Assembly: GCF_000626635.1 (NCBI RefSeq)
Contig: NZ_CP007451.1
Coordinates: 1,426,001 to 1,490,000, forward strand
Origin: Draconibacterium orientale
GTDB taxonomy: Bacteria; Bacteroidota; Bacteroidia; Bacteroidales; Prolixibacteraceae
Length of the DNA stretch: 64,000 nucleotides
Reading direction: 5' to 3'
In this document: in pieces, positions 9,294 through 15,598 of the stretch
Position numbering within the stretch: position 1 is the first letter of the stretch
Layout: every line of letters starts with the position of its first letter
The notes under the pieces: generated by a model
The model's database searches: none
What the model was told of the DNA's origin: nothing
What the model saw: only the letters and a program-made list of their open reading frames with translations
Position numbers and translations under genes: made by a program

Positions 9294-10043
9294 TTATTTG
9301 TTTTGACCGTTTCGGTAACCTCCTTGTCCATAGCCTTGTCTGCCGTTGCCCATTCCCTGACCACCGACACCATAACCCTGCGAATTACTTGCAGCCAGAA
9401 TTGTTTCAAATTCTTCCACAGAAATAAACTGCGGGGTGTAAGTTTCGCCCAGCACTTCCAGGTTTCGCACAAAGCCACGCATGTGGTTCTCCGAACCTTG
9501 CAGCAGGTTTTCGTAAACGCGAATGATATCGGTGTTTTCCGTCTCGGCCAACAGATTTTGTAGATCAGCAATGTCCAAATCTTCTATCGTTGCCCCTACT
9601 TTCAGTGCTTCAACCAAACCTGCCGATCCCTGGTCAATCAATGAAGAATAAAGGCTGCCCAGTTCTTCATTCGAAAATTCGCCCCCACCTTCCAGCGCCG
9701 GATCTTCAATTCCATATCCGTCAAGAAGTGCAAGCACCGCATCCATATGGTTTTGTTCGCTGTTGGCAATATTCAGAAATAGTTGCTGGCTGTACAGCCC
9801 GTAAAAATGCATATAAACATCGTGCGCCAGTTTTTCTTCCTCGCGCATCAACAGCAAACCTTCAATATCTGCGTCGGTTAATGGTTCATCGAAAGTACAA
9901 CTGTCCTGACAAATACCAGCCAGCTCTACACTTTTGTCGGCCGCAGCCAACGATTCATCAATTTGTTCTGTTTCCGAGCAGGACGTAAAAAGTAATGTTA
10001 CCGTCATCAACACTAAAATTCCGAGTTTTTCTACTGTTTTCAT
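9294..10043 (-). CDS. DUF2202 ferritin-like lipoprotein
   Basis: A 249-residue protein from the ATG at 10043; a longer TTG start six codons upstream is less likely. A lipoprotein signal ends in LLFTSC. The body matches DUF2202 ferritin-like four-helix proteins: LLLMREEEKLAHDVYMHFY, NSEQNHMDAVLALLDGYG and LLQGSENHMRGFVRNLE carry the Glu and His residues expected to bind metal. The C-terminus is Gly/Gln/Asn-rich (GQGMGNGRQGYGQGGYRNG), a low-complexity tail resembling that of the next gene upstream. The function of the family is poorly known. The neighbourhood points to envelope or metal stress. Confidence 0.8.
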   Translation of the reverse strand: MKTVEKLGILVLMTVTLLFTSCSETEQIDESLAAADKSVELAGICQDSCTFDEPLTDADIEGLLLMREEEKLAHDVYMHFYGLYSQQLFLNIANSEQNHMDAVLALLDGYGIEDPALEGGGEFSNEELGSLYSSLIDQGSAGLVEALKVGATIEDLDIADLQNLLAETENTDIIRVYENLLQGSENHMRGFVRNLEVLGETYTPQFISVEEFETILAASNSQGYGVGGQGMGNGRQGYGQGGYRNGQNK

Positions 10044-10137
10044 CTTTACTAATTTTTTCAATTAAACTTTCTTTCACCTCTTATTTCATTTTTGGGTAGC
10101 TGAATCGGCGATTTAGTATTGGTTGTTTCCCTGACCA

Positions 10138-10677
10138 TTACCAGGTATTTCGATTGTTTCTGTAATTGGGTCTGTTATTATAGTTGCGGCCATTATAAGC
10201 AGGTTGCGAATAACAGGCTCCACGGCCATTACCGCGGGCAAAATTTCCCCGACCTCCCCGTTTCGCGGAAAAGTTTCTATTCCCTCTTCCCACATTCTGA
10301 TTTCGTCCGTAACCCATAGAAGCCTGAAGCTGATCGTATTGAATTTGCTGCTCTTCGGTTAAAAGCGATTTCATGTCGTTGCGGTGTGCCTCCACCTTTT
10401 TCAGCATTTCTGTTCTGATCTCGCTTTTCTCAACAGCATTAATTGTTGAGCGTCGTTCTGTACGCAATTCTGCCATTGTTTTTTGGTGACTGGCTTCGAG
10501 TTCCTGAATACTTGTTTCCTGTTCCTCTGTCAGATTCGAAATCTGAGTCAAACAAGGAAGATTCTGATTGTTTTGTACCGGGTTTGCTCGTCTTCCGCGT
10601 TGTGCAAATACGGTTGTTGTTGTTAACACCAGGGCAAATAACACCCAGGCAACGTTAAATAACTTGCTAGTTTTCAT
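10138..10677 (-). CDS. Spy/CpxP-like periplasmic protein with Arg/Gly/Asn-rich tail
   Basis: A 179-residue exported protein. I place the start at ATG 10677 because a signal peptide begins there (MKTSKLFNVAWVLFALVLTT...FAQ); the reading frame upstream overlaps the next gene. The central part (about 45-120) has LTEEQETSIQELEASHQKTM and LLTEEQQIQYDQLQAS, two LTEEQ-type helices typical of Spy/CpxP periplasmic chaperones or stress sensors. The last ~55 residues are a low-complexity RGN-rich tail. It is probably in one operon with the sigma/anti-sigma genes upstream. Confidence 0.7.
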   Translation of the reverse strand: MKTSKLFNVAWVLFALVLTTTTVFAQRGRRANPVQNNQNLPCLTQISNLTEEQETSIQELEASHQKTMAELRTERRSTINAVEKSEIRTEMLKKVEAHRNDMKSLLTEEQQIQYDQLQASMGYGRNQNVGRGNRNFSAKRGGRGNFARGNGRGACYSQPAYNGRNYNNRPNYRNNRNTW

Positions 10678-10700
10678 CTTATTCCTATTTAAATTGTTAT

Positions 10701-11228
10701 TTACTCTCTGTTCTGCCGCCCGTAGCGCCGGCCGCCACGTTGTGGCAAGGAAACATCTTCTTTTGATTTTGTCATCGACAGGAAAACTTCTTTTAGTTTC
10801 TCCTGTTGGTTTTCGTTGCAAACTGCTTTCATATCGAGATAATAATCAACAGTTAAATCCTTTAAGGTTTTGTGCATCTCCCCGATTTCGACTGAAATTG
10901 CATGAAGTTTTGCGGTGTCAGCATCGGCTTTTCCCATTTCTTCTACCATTTCAATTCGTAATTGAGTAAGCTGATCAGATATCCGGCGTGCACTCCGGTT
11001 GTAAGTTCTGTTCAATTCTCTAAAAGAATCTACCTGATCGGGCTGCAGGTTCAGTTGCTCGCGGAAAAAACGCGTCCGTTGTTCCGAGGGCATCTCAACC
11101 TGTTGTGTTTCTGTTGCTTTTTTATCCTGTTGCTTGTGGTACCAGAATGAAATTCCCATCGACAGGTTTGTGGCTGCCAGAATTACAACCAACCAGATTA
11201 ATATGCGATATGTATTTTTTGTTGCCAT
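10701..11228 (-). CDS. Spy/CpxP-like (heavy-metal resistance) membrane-anchored protein
   Basis: A 175-residue protein with one N-terminal transmembrane helix (about 9-27) and a periplasmic helical domain with FFREQLNLQPDQVDSFREL and CNENQQEKLKEVFLSM, the LxPxQ-type repeats of CpxP/CnrX/Spy-like sensors. It ends in an Arg/Gly tail. It sits between the anti-sigma factor (3 bp upstream) and another Spy-like gene, so it probably modulates or is controlled by the ECF sigma system. The exact ligand is unknown. Confidence 0.75.
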   Translation of the reverse strand: MATKNTYRILIWLVVILAATNLSMGISFWYHKQQDKKATETQQVEMPSEQRTRFFREQLNLQPDQVDSFRELNRTYNRSARRISDQLTQLRIEMVEEMGKADADTAKLHAISVEIGEMHKTLKDLTVDYYLDMKAVCNENQQEKLKEVFLSMTKSKEDVSLPQRGGRRYGRQNRE

Positions 11229-11231
11229 TTG

Positions 11232-11663
11232 TTATTCCATTAAAAATGTTTCGATTGGCTCGGCTTCCAGTTCATTCCAGAACGGCACCATTTCCTGCTC
11301 GCTCAACTGGCTGTCAGCAACCGTTGCATCAGGTGATTCGCCCAGTTTAAAACCGCCGTATATACCCAGTAGCAGAATAATTGAAAAGGCTACCGGCTGT
11401 AAAATACGAACCAAAACCGGACGCGAAACAGGCTGTTCTTCCTCCTGTTTCTCAAGTCGCGCTTTTACGCGGGTAAAGAAGAATGGATTTTCATCGGTAA
11501 CTTTATCGCTATCCAGAATTTGGAGTGTATTTTTCATTTCCGCTGCAAAGAGAGCACATTCTGAACACTCATCCAGGTGTTGCTGCACCTGCTTCATTTC
11601 TGAATCCGGCAGCTCCTTCTCCAGGAAAAAAATCAACTTGCTATGTACATTCTTACACTTCAT
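11232..11663 (-). CDS. Anti-sigma factor with zf-HC2 domain
   Basis: A 143-residue membrane protein. The N-terminal zinc-finger anti-sigma domain shows the HxxxCxxC motif (HLDECSECALF, about 29-39). A transmembrane helix follows at about 86-105 (QPVAFSIILLLGIYGGFKLG), with a short periplasmic tail. It follows the ECF sigma gene by 48 bp and is expected to hold that sigma factor inactive at the inner membrane. Confidence 0.85.
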   Translation of the reverse strand: MKCKNVHSKLIFFLEKELPDSEMKQVQQHLDECSECALFAAEMKNTLQILDSDKVTDENPFFFTRVKARLEKQEEEQPVSRPVLVRILQPVAFSIILLLGIYGGFKLGESPDATVADSQLSEQEMVPFWNELEAEPIETFLME

Positions 11664-11711
11664 TTCTTTTGCACTTATTAGTATGACACGTTCATTCTTA
11701 AAAACTTGCGC

Positions 11712-12293
11712 TTACAGGCACTTTTTTTTGTAGCACTTGTACAGCTTTTTCTGCAGCCCCTTTTTAGCCCTGAATAAGAGCGACTCAACCGATGAAACCG
11801 AGAGATCCATAATCGCTGCAATTTCCTGGTACGACAGCTCTTCGTATTTACTTAAGGTAAAAGCTACTTTCTGATTTTGCGGCAAACTGTTAATGGCCTC
11901 CTTTAAAATAATTGCCCGCTGTTTGTTTTCGAAGTCGTATTCCGGCTCGTCGGTATTTGCTGTGCTAACCTGCATCACTTCCCTGTTTTTGGCCGCCACC
12001 TCATCTTCGAACGAATGAAACCACTTGTGCTTTTTATTATCGCGAATGTGGTTTAACGAGCGGTTCACTGCAATTCGGTACAACCAGGTTGAAAGTTTTG
12101 CGTCGGCCCTGAATTTATCGATGTTCCGGTACACTTCAACAAAAACATCCTGCGCAATATCTTCAGCATCTTCGCGGTTCTGCACCAAACCATAGCAGGT
12201 ATTCACCACCAGTTTCTGATGCGTGTCGACCAGTTTTTTGAAAGCCGCTTCGCTTCCCTGTTTTAATTGTTCTATGCTATCGGTGTCGGACAT
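11712..12293 (-). CDS. ECF-family RNA polymerase sigma factor
   Basis: A 193-residue sigma-70 family ECF factor. Region 2 (about 10-80: AFKKLVDTHQKLVVNTCYGL, NREDAEDIAQDVFVEVYRNI) recognises the -10 box. Region 4 (about 125-185: INSLPQNQKVAFTLSKYEELSYQEIAAIMDLSVSSVESLLFRAKKGL) recognises the -35-like box. The two are joined by a short linker. It leads an operon with its anti-sigma factor and the Spy-like genes, so an envelope or metal-stress regulon is likely. Confidence 0.93.
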   Translation of the reverse strand: MSDTDSIEQLKQGSEAAFKKLVDTHQKLVVNTCYGLVQNREDAEDIAQDVFVEVYRNIDKFRADAKLSTWLYRIAVNRSLNHIRDNKKHKWFHSFEDEVAAKNREVMQVSTANTDEPEYDFENKQRAIILKEAINSLPQNQKVAFTLSKYEELSYQEIAAIMDLSVSSVESLLFRAKKGLQKKLYKCYKKKCL

Positions 12294-12332
12294 TCTGATT
12301 AGAAAAATACCACTTTTTAAAGGTACATGTAA

Positions 12333-13148
12333 TTATTCGGAAAGGATTTTGTAAACATCGCGTGGTGGAAGACCATTATTCTCGCCGATGGTGCGTAAAG
12401 TTTCAGTCGGTTTGGCGTCGATGTTGTTCTTTTCCAGCATCTGCATCAACTCGTCGGTACTTTTATTCAGTTCTTTCGCGAAATCTTCAATCGTCTTTCG
12501 TCCAACGCCCATTCCCTGACCATGATTGGCCGGCTTCTTTTCAATAATCTCATAAATCTCCAAAGGAGTTGAATTATTCGCTTCTCCTATTTCCTGCAAA
12601 GTTTGGGTGTGCGTATCCTTGTAAATAATTTTATGACTGTCTAACTTGCGTGTAATTTCATCTACCGACTCGATATCAAGCTGATGCGCCAGTTCGGTAA
12701 GCGTTAATAACTCGGCATGAGGAACGGGTGCCCGCTCTTCGGTTTTCTCCCACGAATTGGTAGCCGATTCGCCAAAATCCATAACCGTTTGAAAAGGCGG
12801 AAGGGAAAATACAGTGCCGAAAAAGAATACCAGCACAGCTACGATTGAAAAAATAAGTTCCCGTTTCTTGCTGAATCCTTTTGTGGTTTTCGATTTCAGA
12901 TAAGACACAAAGGCTTTCCAGTTCACCGCAAACAGGTGAAATACGGAAAGTACGATAAAACCCAGCGAGAATAGAGTGTGTATGGCCTGCCAGCCTTCTT
13001 TTGATAAACCTGCCAATTCCCAGTTTACCCAATGGGCGTAACGTCCCGGAGGAGCGACATACAAAATTACACCCGACACCAGGATCACTAAAATTCCCCA
13101 GGTTAATCCAAAACTGATAAAGGCACGCCAGCTAAACTTTGTTTTCAT
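12333..13148 (-). CDS. DUF4405 membrane protein with two tandem C-terminal repeats
   Basis: A 271-residue protein. The N-terminal half (1-120) has four hydrophobic helices with conserved His residues (YAHWVNWE, WQAIHTLFSLGF, LSVFHLFAVNW), matching the DUF4405 cytochrome-b-like membrane domain. The soluble C-terminal half carries two copies of a ~55-residue unit: ELAHQLDIESVDEITRKL...TLQEIGEANNSTPLEIYEII and DFAKELNKSTDELMQML...TLRTIGENNGLPPRDVYKIL. It lies 39 bp upstream of the ECF sigma gene on the same strand. Haem binding is an inference from the family. Confidence 0.75.
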   Translation of the reverse strand: MKTKFSWRAFISFGLTWGILVILVSGVILYVAPPGRYAHWVNWELAGLSKEGWQAIHTLFSLGFIVLSVFHLFAVNWKAFVSYLKSKTTKGFSKKRELIFSIVAVLVFFFGTVFSLPPFQTVMDFGESATNSWEKTEERAPVPHAELLTLTELAHQLDIESVDEITRKLDSHKIIYKDTHTQTLQEIGEANNSTPLEIYEIIEKKPANHGQGMGVGRKTIEDFAKELNKSTDELMQMLEKNNIDAKPTETLRTIGENNGLPPRDVYKILSE

Positions 13149-13267
13149 CTACTTAAATTTATGTTTTTGTTGAATTTTAAGGTATGACACCGAAGCTTTT
13201 AAAAACTTGCGCGGGGATTTCTGAAAATTTCTCTGCTGTATGCGCTAAGCGCGTAGGCCTCCACAGC

Positions 13268-13491
13268 TATCACCCACAAAAAACAGATAATCACTCATTT
13301 TTTCTGCCTATCACTACCATTTTGTAAAATCTCTCCGGTGATAACCGACAAAATGCAAGTGATAACATCCTATTGCCGGGTGATAACGATCAATTTCCGG
13401 GTGATAACTCCCTCCGGACAGGTGATAAGCCCTTATTTTGGGTGATGACGGCTAATTCCGGGGTGATAACGACTAATTTTGTGGTGAGAGT
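13268..13491. repeat. Array of ~21-bp-spaced GTGATAAC repeats with an orientation switch
   Basis: The core GTGATAAC (or one-base variants) begins at 13338, 13359, 13380, 13401, 13422, 13442, 13463 and 13484, so the spacing is 21 bp with one 20. Upstream, the reverse core ATCAC begins at 13269, 13290 and 13310, with the same phasing. That gives 11 units, three reversed and eight direct. Sequences between cores are less conserved, with CCGG or TTTTG often just before the core. No protein reading is plausible. Confidence 0.85.
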
Positions 13492-13581
13492 GATGACTGA
13501 ATGGTTGAGGAAATACTTTTGATGGGTGCGGATGACCTTCAAGGTTTCAAAAAGCTTAAAAGTCGAACCATTTATTAAAAT

Positions 13582-13729
13582 TATACAGCCCCGGATTCAT
13601 CAGAATAGTGATAGCCTCACTTTTAGTGAGACCATCACTGTTTTATTTCTGCTAACCTTCTTTTGCCGAAGCCTTTTTACGTTCAATCCAATAATAGGCA
13701 ATTGGCAACACCAGCAGCATTAAAAAAGT
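13582..13729. repeat. Duplicated 3' end of cusA (distal copy)
   Basis: About 148 bp closely matching 15450-15598, from TATACAGCCCCGGATT through the hairpin with GTGATAGCCTCACTTT to the last codons of cusA. The two copies bracket the HipBST-like locus. Confidence 0.85.
13652..13729 (-). pseudogene. cusA C-terminal fragment
   Basis: Minus-strand translation gives the last 25 residues and stop of a CusA protein (TFLMLLVLPIAYYWIERKKA then SAKEG). The intact gene ends TFLTLLVLPIAYYWIERKKA then PAKEA. There is no start codon and no upstream coding sequence, so it is a displaced 3' end left beside the hip locus. The small differences show it is an older copy or derives from a paralogue. Confidence 0.85.
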
Positions 13730-13770
13730 CTCTTTTATGCGCTAAGCGGTTTTACTGCTTTAATAAGTAA

Positions 13771-13800
13771 TTGAATTATACCCGATTGAGTATAATTCAA
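13771..13800. promoter_or_regulatory. Palindromic operator O1 upstream of hipB
   Basis: A 30-bp inverted repeat with outer arms TTGAATTATAC / GTATAATTCAA around CCGATTGA. Its core TATACCCGATTGAGTATA is the same motif as the two sites downstream. Confidence 0.75.
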
Positions 13801-13817
13801 TTTCAGATCACCTTTTT

Positions 13818-13835
13818 TATACCTGAATGGGTATA
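13818..13835. promoter_or_regulatory. Palindromic operator O2 upstream of hipB
   Basis: TATACCTGAATGGGTATA, an 18-bp inverted repeat of the same consensus (TATACCYGAWYRGGTATA-like) as O1 and O3. Confidence 0.75.
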
Positions 13836-13858
13836 GCTTCATATATTTTTATTATATT

Positions 13859-13876
13859 TATACCCGATCAGGTATA
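13859..13876. promoter_or_regulatory. Palindromic operator O3 overlapping the hipB start region
   Basis: TATACCCGATCAGGTATA ends 8 bp before the hipB ATG. HipB antitoxins repress their own operons by binding palindromes of this layout (TATCC-N8-GGATA in E. coli). Binding by HipB here would block transcription initiation. Confidence 0.8.
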
Positions 13877-13884
13877 ATAAAACT

Positions 13885-14097
13885 ATGAATAAATTGAGTC
13901 AATTTGTAAAAGAAAGGCGAAAAAGCCTTGGATTAACGCAGGAAGACCTGTCGTTTAAAGCTGGAGTTGGATTACGATTTGTTCGCGATCTGGAACAAGG
14001 GAAAGAATCATTAATGCTTGACAAAGTCAATCAAATATTATCATTATTCGGACATGAACTTGGACCGATACCAACAGAAAGAGATGAAAATAGCTAA
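13885..14097 (+). CDS. hipB: HipB-like XRE-family antitoxin/repressor
   Basis: A 70-residue helix-turn-helix protein: LSQFVKERRKSLGLTQEDLS, FKAGVGLRFVRDLEQGKESL, then a short tail. This is the compact XRE/HipB fold that binds palindromic operators as a dimer. Three matching palindromes lie directly upstream. Its end overlaps the next gene by 14 bp (ATG at 14084, stop at 14095-14097), so translational coupling is likely. In HipBST systems HipB supports repression and toxin control, while neutralisation can rest on HipS. Confidence 0.85.
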   Translation: MNKLSQFVKERRKSLGLTQEDLSFKAGVGLRFVRDLEQGKESLMLDKVNQILSLFGHELGPIPTERDENS

Positions 14098-14413
14098 AGT
14101 TTACATGCATGGCAAATGGGCCGGATTATTGACGGAAGATGAGGATGGTTATCATTTTCAATATGAGAAATCATACCTTCAACACCCGGAATCAGAAGCA
14201 ATCAGTATAACGCTTCCACTTACCGGCAATACATATGATAGTAAAATTCTATTCCCTTTTTTTGATGGATTAATTCCAGAGGGATGGCTACTGGATATTG
14301 CTCAAAAAAACTGGAAATTAGATCCCAGAGACAGAATGAGCATACTATTAAAAACCTGCCATGATTGCATAGGAGCAGTATCAATACAAGCGCAAGAAAA
14401 AGATGGAGAATAA
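14084..14413 (+). CDS. hipS: HipS-like protein (HipA N-subdomain 1 as a separate gene)
   Basis: A 109-residue protein equal to the N-terminal subdomain of HipA kinases: MKIAKVYMHGKWAGLL, YHFQYEKSYL, ISITLPLTG and FPFFDGLIPEGWLLDIA are the usual landmarks. I chose ATG 14084 over the longer frame because homology begins there. In the enteropathogenic E. coli HipBST system the equivalent small protein acts as the antitoxin. Encoding it between HTH and kinase genes, overlapping both (14 bp and 11 bp), gives the same B-S-T order here. Confidence 0.8.
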   Translation: MKIAKVYMHGKWAGLLTEDEDGYHFQYEKSYLQHPESEAISITLPLTGNTYDSKILFPFFDGLIPEGWLLDIAQKNWKLDPRDRMSILLKTCHDCIGAVSIQAQEKDGE

Positions 14414-15362
14414 ATGTCTTTATTGTTACAAGGAAATTGATTCTGATGAGCTGACTACAAAAGCCGGCTCAAAAGGGTATCATGAGAAATGCTGCAAAAA
14501 ATTCTTTGGAAAGGTTCAGCCTCCGGAATTGAACTTTACAGAAGATCAAATTCTGGAGTTGGCTGAACAAGTGATCAAAAGTCAAAAAACAGTAACAGGC
14601 GTTCAGCCTAAACTCTCCCTTGGCCTTTCAGAAAACTCATCAGAACCTGAAAGATTTACAATTGTAGGCCTTTGGGGTGAGTACATACTAAAACCCCAAA
14701 CGAAAATCTATCCAAGCTTACCTGAAGTTGAAGATTTAACAATGCATTTGGCTGAGCTTAGCAAATTAAAAACAGTGGAACATTCACTTATTAGATTGAA
14801 ATCAGGAGAATTAGCTTACATAACAAAACGAATCGACAGAACAGAAGAAGGTAAGCTCCACATGGAAGACATGTGTCAAATAACTGAACGCCTGACCGAA
14901 CACAAGTACAAAGGATCATATGAACAAATAGCCAGGGCAATAAGAAAATATAGCGCTAATCCGGGATTGAATGTAACCGACTTTTTTGAATTAGTGTTGT
15001 TTAGTTTTTTGACTGGAAATAATGATATGCACCTAAAAAACTTCTCTTTATTGAAAGAAAATTCCAATTATGATTTATGCCCTGCCTATGATCTGGTCGC
15101 CACCGAACTGGTAGTGGAAGGAGATGATGAGGATCTGGCTTTAAACTTAAATGGCAAGAAAAAGAAAATTAAAAAGAAAGATTTTGAGATTGCAATGAAA
15201 GGTGCCGGTTTAAATCAAAAGGTGATAGAAAACATTTTTAAAAGATATAAAAAGATGATCCCCAAGTGGAACAAATTCATTGAGGCAAGTTTCTTAAGTG
15301 AATCGATGAAAGAAGAATACAAATCTATGCTTTATCGCAAATCGGAACAATTAGAACTATAA
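14403..15362 (+). CDS. hipT: HipT-like serine/threonine kinase toxin with N-terminal zinc-ribbon-like extension
   Basis: A 319-residue HipA-type kinase lacking the N-subdomain, which is the separate gene upstream. Visible: glycine-rich loop TVTGVQPKLSL (63-73), Lys97 in YILKPQT, YITKRIDR, EDMCQI, catalytic GNNDMHLKNFSL with Asp208 and Asn213, and metal-binding Asp230 in CPAYDLVAT. Family members phosphorylate aminoacyl-tRNA synthetases (GltX for HipA, TrpS for E. coli HipT) and stop growth. The target here is unknown. Residues 63-65 (TVT) sit where HipT carries its autophosphorylated SIS motif. An extra N-terminal module has C5-x2-C8 and H27-x2-C30, a possible zinc knuckle. The gene is visibly more AT-rich than the flanking cus operon. 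Confidence 0.85.
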   Translation: MENKCLYCYKEIDSDELTTKAGSKGYHEKCCKKFFGKVQPPELNFTEDQILELAEQVIKSQKTVTGVQPKLSLGLSENSSEPERFTIVGLWGEYILKPQTKIYPSLPEVEDLTMHLAELSKLKTVEHSLIRLKSGELAYITKRIDRTEEGKLHMEDMCQITERLTEHKYKGSYEQIARAIRKYSANPGLNVTDFFELVLFSFLTGNNDMHLKNFSLLKENSNYDLCPAYDLVATELVVEGDDEDLALNLNGKKKKIKKKDFEIAMKGAGLNQKVIENIFKRYKKMIPKWNKFIEASFLSESMKEEYKSMLYRKSEQLEL

Positions 15363-15421
15363 AAACCAGCCACCCTGTCGGTGCGCAATTGAATCACTTC
15401 CGTTTATAAACTATTAATTGC

Positions 15422-15468
15422 AAAAATCCGGGGCTGTATAAACGTAATATATACAGCCCCGGATTTTT
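15422..15468 (-). terminator. Bidirectional terminator between hipT and cusA
   Basis: A perfect 19-bp stem (15422-15440 with 15450-15468), with A and T tracts at its two outer ends and a 9-nt loop. It sits downstream of both convergent genes. Its right arm is the start of the sequence duplicated at 13582, but the left arm is missing there. Confidence 0.8.
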
Positions 15469-15598
15469 CAGAATAGTGATAGCCTCACTTTGAGTGAGAC
15501 CATCACTGTTCGGTATCGGCTAAGCCTCTTTCGCCGGAGCCTTTTTCCGTTCAATCCAATAATACGCAATTGGCAACACCAAAAGTGTTAAGAATGTT
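15450..15598. repeat. Duplicated 3' end of cusA (proximal copy)
   Basis: Proximal member of the ~148-bp direct repeat pair (other copy 13582-13729). It includes an inner hairpin (AGTGATAGCCTCACT / AGTGAGACCATCACT) at about 15474-15508 and the last 27 codons of the intact cusA. Confidence 0.85.

Larger units (their letters stand above)
13149..13884. other. ~735-bp intergenic region with 21-bp array, cusA remnant and hip operators
   Basis: No intact gene. From left to right it holds an inverted-then-direct array of ~21-bp repeats (13268-13491), a duplicated cusA 3' end (13582-13729) and three palindromic operators (13771-13876) before hipB. Confidence 0.8.

Noticed and set aside
10113-10295. 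Alternative frame ending GNGQGNNQY at the 3' end of the Spy-like gene, as sign of a frameshift
   Set aside because: The ending resembles the low-complexity tail of the neighbour, but the annotated frame also gives a sensible Arg/Asn-rich tail. Repetitive codons make both frames look alike, so no lesion can be claimed.
13526-13723. 65-codon plus-strand ORF before hipB
   Set aside because: It is antisense to the cusA fragment and hairpin. Its sequence is explained by the duplicated 3' end.
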